From positions 25,408,485 to 25,472,484 of the forward strand of contig NC_134027.1 of assembly GCF_964204645.1 (NCBI RefSeq): a DNA stretch of 64,000 bases. The letters run 5' to 3'. The notes beneath the pieces are model-generated. The model had not been told where the DNA came from, did not search any database, and was given only the letters and a program-made list of their open reading frames with translations. This document shows, piece after piece, positions 1 through 13,018 of this stretch. The stretch comes from Tubulanus polymorphus. Taxonomy: Eukaryota; Nemertea; Palaeonemertea; Tubulaniformes; Tubulanidae. Made by a program: the position numbers and the translations under genes. Within the stretch, counting starts at the first letter, position 1; each line of letters begins with the position of its first letter.

Positions 1-768
1 TTTAATTTCACCAAAAATTCAAGAGAAACAAATCATCAAGTTATTTTGCTTCAGAGAAAAACATTTCTCAGATTCAAATCTTTGCACATGACTGGAGGTG
101 GAGCCACTAGCTAGTCTAGATTAAAACAAGTTACAAACTGCAACATATTCAAAACTTCTACGCGCGAGATCAAATCAAATTACCGTACTCAAAATGGTTT
201 AATCAGATGGATTAAAATCAATGGATTAATTAAACCTAGCACTCAATGAATTACACAGTTCTGAGTAAGTTAACCCTTCAAGTTAATTCAGATATTTTCA
301 AATCAACTGAGGGAATCTATAACTTTTCAACTTTTGTACCCGAAAGATTGGAACCAGATCTTAGGAACTGATCGAATAGGCTACCCAAACATGACTGACA
401 GTACATTCGAAAATATCTTAAACAATTGAATTTCTCGAAATATCTTAATCTGGATCAATTGAATCTTTGCTAAGTTTACGAAATTACAAAAAATTAGAAG
501 ACACTGTAAATTAGAATAGCTTAACATAACTTTGAGTGCTCTCTTCATTGATTACAATGAATTACAATGCACAAATAAATGATGGAATGTAATTTTGTGT
601 AATTGCCGCTAAATTACAGAAATTGCATTTTCGAAACGCAACTCATTCAATTAGAATAAATTACTATGCACTGTTAAAACAAGAGGGATACAATTTCGAG
701 TATTTGCATCAATTACAATAAATTACGACGCACTAATAAATGATTGAGATGTAATTTTGAGTACTCAC
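1..768. other. TAF4 first intron, AT-rich, with degenerate repeats
   Basis: No coding exon is visible here. The stretch lies downstream of the TAF4 donor on the minus strand, so it is read as intron. From about 540 to 768 it holds three degraded copies of an AT-rich unit of roughly 60-90 bp, recognisable by AATTACAATRAATTAC followed by AATAAATGAT and GTAATTTTG. The last copy runs right up to the TAF4 exon boundary. Confidence 0.5.
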
Positions 769-1767
769 TGCATTAGATCCCGGTCGTGGACTGATCATGT
801 GCGTTTGAGGCGGTCCGATTCGAATCGGCGTCCCGGGCGCGATTCGAGGCGCGAGCGTTTTTAAAGGCGTTCCGCCCGCCACCGAGAACCGATGAGCCTG
901 ATTGGTCGGCGTTCGCACGCTGTACGACACGACCCCCGGACGCACGGTAGAGTTCGCGGCCACGTTGTAATTCACGTTCGTTTGCGGCGTCGGTTTTAAC
1001 TCCTGTTTTATTTTCATCGAGTCTTTTAACACGATATGCTGCTGTTGCTGAGATTTCGACACAGGTGGCGCCACCGCGTTTAAAATGGCCGTCGTCGAAT
1101 TTTGGTCGAGATTTAAACCGGCCGGTTTCACGAGGCCGCCGCTGGTAGCGTTATTATTCACATTACCGCCCGGTTTTAACAACACAGTCCGATTCGTCGA
1201 TATTTGGCCCGCGGGTATCGTACCCGCGTTGGAAGTCACTATCGTTTTTGCGCCCGCCGGGCTACCGTTCGACGCCGCGGTTACCGTCTGTTGTTGCGTA
1301 ACTACTACGGAATTTGTCGGTAATCCCCGATTAACTACTCCCGATGACGAGGTATCGTTGTTAGTGTGGATTAACGGGGCCGGACTGCCAGCCGGCACGA
1401 CACCACCGCCGATCGAATTTAACCCGGCGTTATTGCCACCGGCGTGTATAACCCGGGACGGCGGCGGACCCGGGCTACCTTTACTACGGATAATAACTGA
1501 ATTATGATGAGGTGCACCGTGGACCGGAGTTGGTTTAGGGCTGGCCACATCGTTTTGTTGAGGAGACTGCTGAGATTTTAAACCAGCACTGGCAGCTGAG
1601 GATCGATTTAAATGGTTTTCCGACGCGTTTCTCGCGGTGGAAGTTTTTTCGGTGGTCGGAGACGATAGTTGTGACTCTAGAGTCCCGACTAGAGCGCTAA
1701 TCGTGTTCTCGTCGACCTCCGCGTTCAGAAATTCGTCGAATGGATTTGATGCGGACATCGCCGCCAT
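769..1767 (-). CDS. TAF4: TAF4, TFIID subunit 4 (first coding exon, partial gene)
   Basis: This is the N-terminal exon of a TFIID scaffold subunit acting in the nucleus at RNA polymerase II promoters. Near the N-terminus, DEFLNAEVDEN then LVGTLESQLSS matches the vertebrate TAF4 start (DEVFFNSEVDEK then LVGSLESQL). The rest is low-complexity Ser/Thr/Pro/Asn/Gly/Gln sequence, as in TAF4 activator-binding regions. I chose MAAM at 1767; an in-frame ATG at 1803 would add 12 residues that look like 5' UTR, and MSAS at 1758 is also possible. The exon ends at 769, where the minus strand reads GCA|GTGAGT in phase 0, leaving 333 residues. The TAFH and histone-fold exons lie beyond the left edge. The gene is divergent from LSM14. 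Family call rests on the N-terminal block only. Confidence 0.8.
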
Positions 1768-2291
1768 TATTACAACTCCGAATGAAGTACGCATGCGCCA
1801 CATTCAGGCGACTTTGGCGCCGCCTAACGTCCAAAAGTGGAACTCGTTCCAAATTTCACCAAAAAACAATCTCAATTCTAGGAATCAGATTAGATTTTCT
1901 TTCATAAATTTTTTACGTTTGCGTACATATTTCTTATATACGGGATATCTCATTTTTAGGATCAATGAATAAATTTGAACTCGACGGTGGCGCCGTTTAA
2001 CGCCCAGAAGCCGAACTCATTAAGAAATTGGTAAAAGAAATCTAACTCTTATTCGAGGTCACACTTTACTTTTTCCCCAATGTAGCTTCATTCTTGTTTT
2101 TCGCTTGCATAATGAATCAATTTGATAATCCATGTGAATAAATTAGTTTTAAATCGATGGTGGCGCCGTCCAGCGACATCGAACCAAACCATCATCCGCC
2201 ATTTGGTTGTCATCTTCTGAATCGAATTTTTAGTCGTGATTATCGGTCGGCATCGTCTTCGTCTCAGCTCGACGGAGCCAAATCGACGACC
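1768..2291. promoter_or_regulatory. TAF4/LSM14 bidirectional promoter region with 173-bp periodic GGCGCC motif
   Basis: Only about 520 bp separate the two start codons, so one shared promoter region is likely. GGCGCC occurs at 1816, 1989 and 2162, exactly 173 bp apart each time. Flanks are partly shared: GGTGGCGCCGT precedes TTAACGCCCAGAAG in the middle copy, CTAACGTCCAAAAG follows the left copy, and TGAATAAATT lies upstream of the middle and right copies. A YY1-like AATGGCGGC overlaps the TAF4 start. No clear TATA box is seen. Confidence 0.5.
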
Positions 2292-5200
2292 ATGAGTGGA
2301 GTTCCGTATATCGGTAGCAAAATCAGCCTGATTTCCAAAGCTGAAATTCGCTATGAAGGCATTTTGTACACGATTGACGCTAAAGAAGCCACTGTCGCTT
2401 TGCAAAAGGGTAAGAAATCCTAACAATACACTCAGCTCGGACTTCCCTTCTTTTGACGACGTATATTTCTTTTAAGTTTTTGAGCCATTCCCGGCGTCCA
2501 TAAATATTATTCAAAACGTATTATTGACGAAATGTAGTTTCTAATTTTACGACAAACTTGTTTGTAAATATGTAAAACAAATAAAGACAAAGTCAATTAA
2601 AAAAACAAAGAAGGGTCAAGTGAAACCCGAAAGAAGGGACCTTCTACTACCCCCCTTGCTGAGGTCCAATGTTGAGTTTGCTTTCTGTGAGTCTGGTATT
2701 TTTCATCCCCCTTTATTTGTTAATGAATTAATCACAAGAAGGCTATAATCAATAAAACACCTGACTTTACATCTAGGCTTTGAAATTTGCTGATGTCAGT
2801 GAATTACAATATTACTGGGTTTGTTATGATGGTATCCCTACTGTACCTCCTAGCGAGAGAGGTTTACAGTAGAACACCTGGTAGTATGTGGTCAACAAAC
2901 CTACTGTTATTTACTAATAGTAAAAACTCCTTCGAACCTGATGAAGATTAGCCTTTTAGGCCAAATAAAAAAAATTAGTTGTTTATCGTCCTTTTTTTCA
3001 AAAAGCTTGGGTCGGCCGGGAGGTTTTTATTTTTTATTTTAGATGGAGTGTTGTAAATGATATACGATTGATAAAATAAAGCATGTTCATGTGTGGCGCC
3101 ACAAGCAATACAAATACAATTCAATTCATAGAACTTAATTAACTTAGATTTTAAAATCGATCGAAATATGCTCCACAACCGGAAATCCACGCTGTGTACG
3201 CTCCATAACCGAATATTGACTTCCATTTGTTATTCAGCAAAGGCACTTCGTCGATCGATAAATCGTTTTGTTTGCTGCTATACTGTCCTACAATCGACAT
3301 GAAACGGTAGCTATGGCAAATATTTTCCATTGGAACCAAAATAGAACACAATAAAAAAAAAAAAATTGGGTCGGGTATTTTTCGTAGGGTCGGGCGGGGA
3401 CGATAAACAACTAATTTTTTTTATTTGGCCTTATCTGGTTTCTCCAGTATTTGCCTGCCCTCCTCGCCTTCTACTGTTTCAGTTGTCGTCAAAAACTGTT
3501 GTTTAAAATTAAGACTACTTATTTCTAGTCTTCTCGTATTATTTTGTGTTACAGTGCGATCATTCGGTACGGAGGACCGCGTCACCGAGCGTCCGGTACC
3601 GCCGAGAGAAGAGGTCTACGAATATATCATCTTCAGAGGACTCGACATCAAAGATCTTCATGTGTGCGAACCGCCGAAATCGACGCCGCTGGCTTCGGAC
3701 CCGGCGATTGTCAAGGTACTTCTTATATTCTACCAATTCATAACCCCCTGGTTGTATATATCGTTGTTATCGGTTCTCAGGTAATGTAACGGACCCAGTT
3801 GCATAGTCATGGCTTAGACTTAAGACGTGCAACTGGCCCTTAGTTAAGATCGGGGATTATAGTGCAGATACTTTCTGTCGAAAGGTGTTAAGGAAATAAG
3901 TAAGGTTCTGGGTCGATTTTTACCTGCAGGGAAAATCACTCGGGGAATTGTGACTTTTCTTTAAAATCAGGGAATTTAAATTATTGGTGTCTTGTTGTTC
4001 TTGCGGATGCAGAGGGAACTTCTTCGGAACTAAACATTTCTTAATGAAGATCTTAAAATCAGTAATTTTTTGGTCAAAGGTCAAGAAAATAACTGGCGAC
4101 TTCAGGAACTGTTTTTTTTGAGGGAATCTTAACTTTTTCTTTCAAAATGTGGGAAAATGAGGGGAATTTCAGATTCCGAGAAATTATGATAATATTTTTC
4201 GTTCGTAATATAATTCTCTTGTCGTTGAAAAGGTTTTTTACGTTTGTTTCAGTCGTCTCATCCGATGGCACCTCACAGCCACATGACCGGTTATCCGTCG
4301 CAGCAGCCGGGCGCGATCGGCTCGGGCGCCGCGGGCATGTATCATCAGTTCGGCGCGGCGCAGCCGTCGTGTATGCCTCCGTCGTATTCGGCTCATCATC
4401 CGTTTCCGTCGCAGCAACAACAACAACAGCAGGCTCCACCAGTTCAAGGTCAGGCTCCTTTTTCTCCATCACAGGCCACTTCTTCTGGGACAGGTATTAT
4501 ATCGATGTGTTTGATGCATGCGTGTGTGTGCGTCACAGTAGTAGATGATGCTTTGTATCCCTTGATTTAAGTTGTTGTTCGTGCTGCTGCTTCTATCCAA
4601 TCTCATGAATTCGTGCTTGATTCTTATCCTGCAATGAATTATTGGGAAATGTAGACTTTTTACGAGATGACCGGCTAGTTAAGGGGGATATAGTTGGACT
4701 GTTAAAATGTATTCATTGCCTACTATGAGATATCGATGATGGTCGAAGTGGAAGTTAGAGTCCACTTCCGCCATCGTTGTCAAGATATCTTAATCTGCTT
4801 AGCTCAAATCTCACAGGGCATGCAATAATCTTAGACAATTTGCTCCGGTGCACGCGACCCAAAAGCTATCAGCACCGTGGCATCTATTGTAAACTCTATG
4901 ATTCTAAATTAAGGCTAAATCGTCGTAAATCTGACTTAGAAAAAGAATAATCGTAGCAATGAATGTGTTGGTTTCATCTGTTACTAGCAGGTGTGGTGGG
5001 TTTGGGCACAGCAAATCACCTCGTAAATAGAAATCGTTTAGATAAGTGTGATGATTCCCTATTTCAAGATCAAGACTGTCGTGTTTTCATGTGGATGTGT
5101 TTGAATCTCTGTAGGTTCAGTTCGTAGGACCTCTCCTTTATTCCACCTCACAGCCGGCGGTGGCGTCGGCGCCGGTCGAAATTCACCCACCGTCGATCAA

Positions 5201-8200
5201 TGCGTACAAGTTACCGCTCGGCAAATCAAACGAGCTGCTGGTAAAAAAACCATTTATTAGTTTCAAAATTAATTAACAAACTTGTTAATTATTCGCTTAC
5301 ATTGGGAGTTTAGGAACGTTCAAAAGGGATCAAGCTGCACTGTTTCGTTTATGTTTTGATTTGTAACTTCAAAGAGATTTTCTCGTAACATTCCAGACTC
5401 TGTTTAACCCTTTCAGTGCTGACTAATTAGTACCCGAAAGGACGGGAGATGATTTGAAATTTTTCAAAAATTCCCTTCCAGTGTATTGAATAAGGGGCAT
5501 GTCGCTTAGTGCCTCTACACTGGTGTATCGTTTGTTTTTAATATTCTACAATATTTGACAGGTGCTGCCATCTTTCATATGAGGTACAAGCTGATAGCAT
5601 CAATACACCGCAGTGCGGTGTACTAGGAAAGTCAATCACCGATTCATACACTGCACTACAGTGTTGAAGCACTGACAGGGTTAAGTTGGGACTCAGTTGA
5701 CCCTAAAATAATTAAGCTTTATGTCACTTGCTAACAAATCTGAAGTACAGTTGGTTGGAGTCTGGAGTCTTTTAATGTTGTTTTTTGATTTCTATCATTT
5801 TTCTTTGAATTTTAATTGCATGCCTGATTGATGCATGTGAATGTTTATAATACCTTGAATTAAAATCAAGTTAATGCTGTAAAATGGTACACAGAACGAT
5901 CATAGCTTTTCAGTTTCTTCTCTCATGTAACAGCTCAGTTCCACCGTATAGATGATATTATGTGATTAATCACTGGGGCCAATTTGCACCGTGATGCCTT
6001 AGATTTGAGACCGGTCTAAGTTCTTAGTTCTAAAGCCAACCTAAAAATCTTAATGAACTAAGACGACTTTGGACTTGGTTTTATTCACAACTGATTTAAT
6101 TGCTGCCAAAATTGGGTTGTTTTTTGGACTGTGGAACTGGGTTTTTAGTCTCGAAATCTTGAAATGATGCGACTTGTATTTTACAACACACAGTCAACCC
6201 CAATCTATTGCATCCATATCAGGAATTTTGATCTCGGGGTAAATAAAACCTTAAATCTGGTTTCAACTCGTTCCAAGACAAAATATTGGTCGTGCTCTCA
6301 GAAAAATGTAGCATTAGGCTTGGCATCGGTTTATCGGGGGTTACTAGAAATCCATACCTAAGTTAGTGAACTAATGAATATTGATAATGAAATGGTTATT
6401 TTACTATTTTTCAGCATCTCGAGGTTCGACTCCTCCACCAAACCGTTCGAAATCACCTGCCACCAACGAGCACCAGCCTGCTCACTCCCAGCAGCTGCAG
6501 CAGCAGCAGCAGGTCGTGCCGCGTGATAAAGACAGTCCGAATAAAGACTTGAATAACAAACGTCAAAACCAGAAAGAGAATTTAGCGCCTCATCATTCGA
6601 ACGAACATCACCAGTATCAGCAGCAGCAGCAGCATCATCACCATCATCAGCAGAGACGGGAACAGTCGGCAGGGGCTCATCAGATGAGAGGTAGACGCAG
6701 TGATAGAGGTAGTCCTCGCGGAGGAGGTGGAGGTGGTGGTGATAGAGGCGGTGACAGAGGTGAACGTAGTTTCCACAATCACAATCATAGAGGTATGTCT
6801 GACTATGTGATGGGGCGCTGTACTAGTTTAAACAATAAGAAACTGCCTTATTCACAGATATTTTGAGACCGGTGAAATTCATCAAAATCCGGATTGAAAA
6901 TAAGATTTTACGTACAAAATGTGCAAAAGATAGTACAAATATGAATTTTCGACTGAAAATTCGACTAAATCCTCTGGGCCCAGTTTCACAAAAAAAGTTA
7001 AACTAAAATTTTTGGTGTAATCGCCATTGGTTACTTCATGTTTTCAATGGGGACAACAATTCAAACTTAACCGTTTCAGACTTTTTCGTGAAACTAGGCC
7101 CTGTGATGATTTGAAAATTTCTTAACATTTCACCCCAGTTTGTTGAATAACAGGCATACCACTAGTGAGTCTACACCTCGGTGCAGTGTATTGTTAGCTA
7201 CTGATACTTCACTGATGAGTGCTGCTATCTTTCAAAGGAGATAAAACTAATCGCATCAATACTACACTGCTGTGTACTATCGAAAGTTGTAGGCTGATTT
7301 GTACACCGCACTGAAGGGTCAAACAATGATGTCTGTGTTAAATTCTGCAATTTCGAATCATTTGACCTGTCTTCATGAACTATCCATTATTAATGTTAGC
7401 GTATGAGATGCTATTTCACTAGCGAAAGGTCCGAGTAAACTGGTTATTCAAAATTGTAGGTTATTCGTCGTATCGGGGTCAGGGACCGCCGCAACGACGG
7501 CCCCGACGCGGAGGACCGCCCGGCTTCGGACGTCCGAAATCGGAACCGTTGCGTTTCGACGACGACTTTGATTTCGAATCTTCGAACGCTCAGTTCGACA
7601 AGGAACAATTAGATAAAGAGTTGAAAGAGAAATGTAACATCACCAGCAGTAAGTGTTTCATTTATACAATGATTTGAATAGCGGTGAATTTTCGTCAGGG
7701 GAATGATAACATAGACCTGATAACCACCCGAATGGCTTCTTATCTAGTAATCATAGTGGACTTTAATTGATATAGTTTTAAGATCACATGTTTAAACAGT
7801 CTCCATCTCGGGGATGCTATTGACCCCTCCTTTCTTTGTCAGTGGCACCACTGACCTGGAAAACTTAAGGAATTAGACAAATTTGACGATAATCCTGGAA
7901 AACTCTGGGAATTCGGATAATGCTATTTTGATCCTTGCGCTCTTCTTTATCAATACGTGATTCAATGAAAAATGAATGAATCTGTAACATTTCAAACCTA
8001 GAAATTCCTCAGATTTACTGTTTATAACATGGGTAAACCCTGGGAAATTAGTGAATGGGGGCAAGAGGTCACCCTGTTTAACGTCGTAATGAAGGAAATG
8101 TTGTAAACAATGCTTTGATTGTTTCATCAGCAGCGGAGAAGGTTGTTAACGGCGACGAAGCGACGACGGCAACGACGACCGCAGGATCCGGTGATGAATG

Positions 8201-9090
8201 CGAGAACGATGAGAATTATTACGACAAGTCGCGATCGTTCTTCGATAATATCAGCTGCGAGGCGTCTGAACGTGCTAAAGGGTAAAAATATACTCCTTCT
8301 AATAGACACTGAATACAACCTTTTGGTTTTACTTCAGATCCATGTGAATTCATTCGGAAATGGGGGGGGGTATAAGGTTACTTATTTGATGGATTGATTT
8401 TGATCTGATTAGAACACCCCATGCCTTTAGCTCTCGGCAAAGTTTGCTTGGAAAGATTTCCGCCTTATATCTGGGAATTTTAGATTTCCTGATCCGAAAG
8501 AACCCTGTTCAGTGGTAGTGTTTGAACACAGTTAAAGACAGGTCCCCTAACCTTCCTTTTCGTTGTTGACACTTTCGGTTTTAGAAATGTAATGTGCCTA
8601 TTGAGCATGGTCTGACCGATATGAAAATTGAGTGACAAGTCATGCAGGCTATAAACCGTGGACTTATTTCTGGTTTCTAATGGCTGTTTTAATATTTTCA
8701 CATTTGCAGAGTTAGTCAGAGACCGAACTGGAGAGAGGAACGCAAAATGAACGCGGAAACATTCGGAATATCGAGTACGCGCGAATTAAACCGTTACCGA
8801 TATCGGGGAGGTCCACGTGGAAGAGGTGGATACCGTGGAAGAGGCCGGGGACGAGGTAAAGCAAAAAACCTTTCGGAATAACGTTAAAAAACTTCTTGAG
8901 AAAATTTCTTGAAACAATTTCAAATAATTTGGGGAAAACATTTTTCGGTGTTATGAAAATTTAGCTGAACTGTTTTTCATATATATATTTTTTTTTTTAA
9001 GGAGGATATATGTCCGGCCGCGGTCGAGGAGGACCCGGCGGAGGAGGAAATAGATCACAGCAACCGCAACAAGTAGCTGCTCAATCATAG
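2292..9090 (+). CDS. LSM14: LSM14 (RAP55/Scd6 family) mRNA repressor protein
   Basis: Cytoplasmic P-body RNA-binding protein that represses translation and promotes decapping through DDX6 and partners. Coding exons: 2292-2409, 3555-3715, 4253-4493, 5154-5240, 6415-6792, 7460-7648, 8131-8281, 8710-8855, 9002-9090; together 1,560 nt, 519 residues, no internal stop. The LSM14-type Sm domain covers residues 1 to about 85 ([20 protein letters not shown], then VRSFGTEDR). Then come low-complexity Gln/His/Gly segments, the FDF motif near 365 ([11 protein letters not shown]), the FFD box near 420-434 ([14 protein letters not shown]), the TFG box near 450-461 ([12 protein letters not shown]) and a C-terminal RGG tail. 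Length is close to human LSM14A. An in-frame ATG at 2157 would add 45 unlike residues, so MSG at 2292 is chosen. Exon 7 has tandem acceptors (CAGCAG at 8128-8133), so one residue may be optional. One single-gene orthologue is likely; A/B paralogue naming does not apply. Confidence 0.93.
2958..3431. mobile_element. Inverted-repeat element in LSM14 intron 1
   Basis: A perfect 34-bp terminal inverted repeat brackets a 474-bp block: arm one 2958-2991 starts AGGCCAAAT and ends TTATCGTCC, arm two 3398-3431 is its exact reverse complement. No transposase frame is present inside. It fits a non-autonomous DNA element. Perfect arms suggest a young insertion. The upstream flank reads CTGATGAAGATTAGCC, which resembles the tag found near 15.7 and 55.8 kb. 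Confidence 0.7.
6974..7101. mobile_element. Short foldback element, GGGCCCAGTTTCAC family A
   Basis: The ends read CTGGGCCCAGTTTCAC and, in reverse complement, GGGCCTAGTTTCACGAAAA, so the 128-bp unit is a degenerate inverted repeat inside an LSM14 intron. Its core (ATTGGTTACTTCATG then TTTTCAATG, then GACAACAATTCAAACTTAA) recurs at 11.64 and 24.05 kb. Confidence 0.65.
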
Positions 9091-9960
9091 TCTCTATATC
9101 CACACTTATTTATTCATGTCAAGGTCAGTTCAATATGTCAAAATATACGTGAGATTACTTGCTCGAAACAAACCTCTACTTCTTAGGGGCTTATTCAGGA
9201 AAGAATTTCTATAAGTTTCAAATTATGAGGCCCTGTGGGCTCTCTTAAACGTTCCCTCCACCTTGATCTGCCAATTGATGTTCCACACTTCACATGTGTT
9301 CAAAGCTTCACCTTCAAAGCTATTTGTAATTAGAAATGAACCATAATTGCCAGACATTGATTAGACATTTTATCAGTATCAACACACTTTCAAAAACTGA
9401 TCATCTGGGCCCAGTTTCACAAAAAGGTTTAACTCTTAAATCGATTTAATTTCTTCATTAATTCAGTTTATCTTAAATCGATTTAGGCCTTAATCCTTTT
9501 TGTGAAACTGGGCCCAGGGGTTGGTTGCAGTCATAACTGGAATTTAAGAAAATCGGTCTCAGACAATCTTAGTGTTTGGCCAAGGATAGTCCAGGCTCTC
9601 AGACAGCAATAGGAAGCAGATAGACAGAGATAGGAATCAGATACAGAGATAGATAAGTCCTTATCCTGGTTGCAAAATCGAGATTCATCCTTCAGATTGA
9701 ACTAAAAAAAAAAATTTTGTTTGTTTCAGGCTGTTGAGATATTATTGAAAACGTTTTTGGTCAGAACACGACGCGGGGAGGAAGAGAATTTAATACGTAA
9801 TATTACTCCTTACATCGTTCACTACTGACTGGACGATGACGACTACGCTACTGCTGCTGTCGCCATCTATTGAGCGCGTTTAGAGTTTAACTCTCGTCTC
9901 TGTGAGTTCGCTACATAACAGTACAGACGAGACACAATAAACTTTGTCGCGCGCGCGCGA
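9091..9960 (+). other. LSM14 3' UTR, probably spliced, with polyadenylation signal
   Basis: After the stop at 9088-9090 the transcript probably continues. A donor-like CAAG|GTCAGT at 9122 and an acceptor TTTGTTTCAG at 9720-9729 suggest a UTR intron. An AATAAA at 9936-9941 is the best polyadenylation signal. The proposed UTR intron carries the 113-bp palindromic element at 9405-9517. Confidence 0.45.
9405..9517. mobile_element. 113-bp palindromic miniature element, GGGCCCAGTTTCAC family B
   Basis: Both ends carry the same 24-bp inverted repeat: CTGGGCCCAGTTTCAC plus AAAAAGG at the left, exactly mirrored at the right. Two AAATCGATTTA sites sit inside. A diverged copy lies near 31.12-31.27 kb in a TRPC intron. 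Confidence 0.75.
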
Positions 9961-12900
9961 TTCATTTCACAAACTATTATTAGCGCCGTTTCTACGATGG
10001 TCAGCGGGTGATTGAGAGCAGCAACGCATATTTAATTACATTGTTAATTACTAATTAACGGAGGGACATTGGGTCAATCGTAAACCGGGTCGCTGTTTTC
10101 GCGAGTGAACAACCGGTCGGCGGCGACGACTTTGTTATTTTCATTTGTCGAATGATTTCGCTCGATTATCACTATTATTATTATTATTATTTTTATCGAT
10201 AATAATTATTATTACGAATATTGTGTATATATATATAGATATGAATGATGGTGAAGTAATGGTAAATGTAGCCCCCCAGAACGCCCCTAGTTTCACAGTT
10301 TCCAGCATTTTCACGATGATTTCGATAAACTGGCAATTATGATTTGTAAACATTTTATCAAAGATAATGCAGCGGTATTTTCTTAGTGGATACAGTAAGA
10401 CCCCGGCTTAATCCGGATATTGATCTAATCCGGAGATTATTGACACTATACATAAAGCGGACTAAAAATGAGGTAAAAGTCTCATAAACCGAGTGAATTT
10501 CATTGATCCCGAACGATCTGGATTAAGTTGGGGTTTATTGTTTGTGTTAGGGCCAGGGTAAATCACATCGTTGTAGTATAAACACTTACGTTAACACTAA
10601 CTACTGTACGCAGTCCCACGGTTGTGAGTTAGAGTTTATAATCAATTCGTTTTCCTAACTCGTGTCTGTGGAACTGGGTTCTTGCGTTTGAATAATTTCT
10701 GTTAAGAATTCTTGTTACCTCGAGTTAGATTAGCGGGGAATCGCAGGATTAACGTCCCCTGAAGATTGCGCTTAAACGTCATGCTCCTAGTTTCTAGTCA
10801 GTTTAAGAATGCGGCACGTATTTAAAAAGAATTTGTGCCTAAACGAGTTATTTTATTTTCCGGAATGCGATTCGCATAATTGTGACTAGACTTTGTTAGA
10901 TCGACTACCGGTATATTATAATCAAGATGGTTTCGGACTCGTCTCGATCAAAGTCATGACGTGTGTGCAGCCCCCCTTTGGTTTAGTTTCGAATAAGTAT
11001 AGCGCTCCGTGTTCAAATATCGAAATTATTTTTAAAGAATTTTTGTTATCAGCCGGATTTTTCTTTTCTTTTTTAACTGTTATTTCGTGAAATGTGCATT
11101 GTGAAGACGACGTCGGCAAATCTTATATTTCTACGCAAAAAAATGACTTAAGATGGCAGTTATTTAAGTTTCAATGATCAGAGCTAAGAAAACAGATGGA
11201 AAAGGTGAATTTTGTAGTTGCTTTAGTGTTAATTTATGAAATGTGATTCGGGACCCAGTTCCACGGTTCTCTGGTCAAAAACCGACCGGACTGTCGAACC
11301 GGGTCCTGAAGATTTTAATGAACCTTTCAGCCGCAGCCTTGTCAATTCATCCCGTCGATAATAGATTTAAATAAATCTGCATTTTGCCTTCGCTAACCTC
11401 GTTAGTGCATCGTCGGTGAGAAGGGTTAATTAAGGTTATTAATAATTGTGCTAACTCGAAACTTCTCGATGAATTGAAATGTGCCTACTGTGTGTACATA
11501 CGATACATGTAGCTGTGTGTTCCTCATTAAAATCATAATGTGCAAGTATATGTATATATTTTCTTTGCATTTGATCGAATATCCACCCGAGAAGGACGCG
11601 TCTTACCGTGTCAGTGTTCGTAGCCTCTCGGCCTGAAGCAGTTTCGCGAAAAAGTTATCGACTCAAATTTTTCGTTTAGTCGCTATTGGTTATTTCAAGT
11701 TTTCAATGCAGACAACAATTCAAATTTAATCTTGAAAACTTTTTCATCGAACGGCACCAAGTAGTCTAATTGTTGGTAACCAATCTGTATACATAGAGAG
11801 TTCCTGTTTTGCTAGCCAGGGTCCAGTTGGGAGGTTAGCACTGACTTTAGTTTGACTGTAGTTGGACACTTCCGATTTTCTCAAATTTGAACCGGAAACT
11901 ACAGCAGTGGACCCAGGTTTTTTACGGTACTCCGATCTTGTCTCCATCTTCAGTTTAAAATCTACTTGCACTTCATGTACTACGTGAAATTCGTTATCAG
12001 AGTATTGAATATAGCTTCTCGAGACATCCTCATAATCGCACCCGGCTTGTAGTGATACCTGATTGGAGCCGGCTTGTAGTGATACCCGATCGGTCCTACT
12101 CTTCCGGAACTCGGTCCAGTATTCAATTGGCCCAAAAAAATGAACAAATAAAACTACGCGATTTGGTATCGATTTAAATCTTGAAGGTATTGCGAAAACA
12201 AACGTCTTTTGTTTTTAAATGTAAATTATTTTGAAAAGCGGCAGGCATTCCACGGTGAACTGAACCGATCATTCTGTTGTGTATAGATTTATTTTGTTTT
12301 TGGTTCTCGAGTCAGTTTCGCTTGAAAAGCTTTCGGAAATATTGCAGAAAATGATAATACGGTCGAATACGCTTCAGTTGTCATCGGAGACAGTCGTCTC
12401 GTTGCTTAAGTCATCGCTGTTTCTTTGTCCCAATCGGTATTTTCCGGGTTAAATAGCGAGTCTCCAAAGCACTTTTGGAAAAACTTGCCCATTAAAAGTG
12501 CTTACTTTTGACTTTGAACGTACTGGTATCCCTATAGTTAGCTACACCTGCATTTGACATTATTTACTTTTGGCTGCAGCAATTTATGTTGAGACTTGAA
12601 CGATCAAAAAGTATCACTTTCACCTTACAAAAGTGCTTACAAGAGAATAAGGGATGGAACAGGTGGGGAGTTGATATATGGTAGAACGTTCCTCGATGAA
12701 GGTTTCGAATTCAAGCAAGGCGCGAATATTTTTACTCTCAACGACCAATCGTTGCTAAGATAGGCTCGAATTTTAGAGCGTTCGCGTGTTGCGTTCGGTC
12801 TAGTTAGTTTTACCAATACTGGTCTAGTGATTCGAGGCTAGACGAATTGAACGTTTGAAAAACAATTCACTATTCAATAATGCGGTAAATATCTAACAGA

Positions 12901-13018
12901 GTTAGTCTTACAGCTTACAGCCTCCAGAGTGACAGATGACGTGAGCAACGTTGACTGTACTTAAAATAAATTGCACAGTTAGTTTATGAATGAAGACATG
13001 TAATGTGTTATTAGTAGG
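9961..13018. other. Intergenic, no gene seen; foldback remnants
   Basis: No open frame here has recognisable protein character. A foldback remnant at about 10606-10680 pairs CCCACGGTTGTGAGTTA with TAACTCGTGTCTGTGG. Another family A element lies at about 11638-11757. The rest is AT-rich sequence with CTATTAT-type low complexity near 10165-10215. Confidence 0.5.
11638..11757. mobile_element. Short foldback element, family A copy
   Basis: This shares with 6974-7101 the ends CAGTTTCGCGAAAAAGTT and CTTTTTCATCGAAC and the core CTATTGGTTATTTCAAG followed by GACAACAATTCAAATTTAA. It is more diverged, so probably an older insertion. Confidence 0.5.

Noticed and set aside
1085-1507. 140-codon plus-strand frame opposite the TAF4 exon
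   Set aside because: It is the antisense shadow of a low-complexity coding exon; it has no homology and no splice context.
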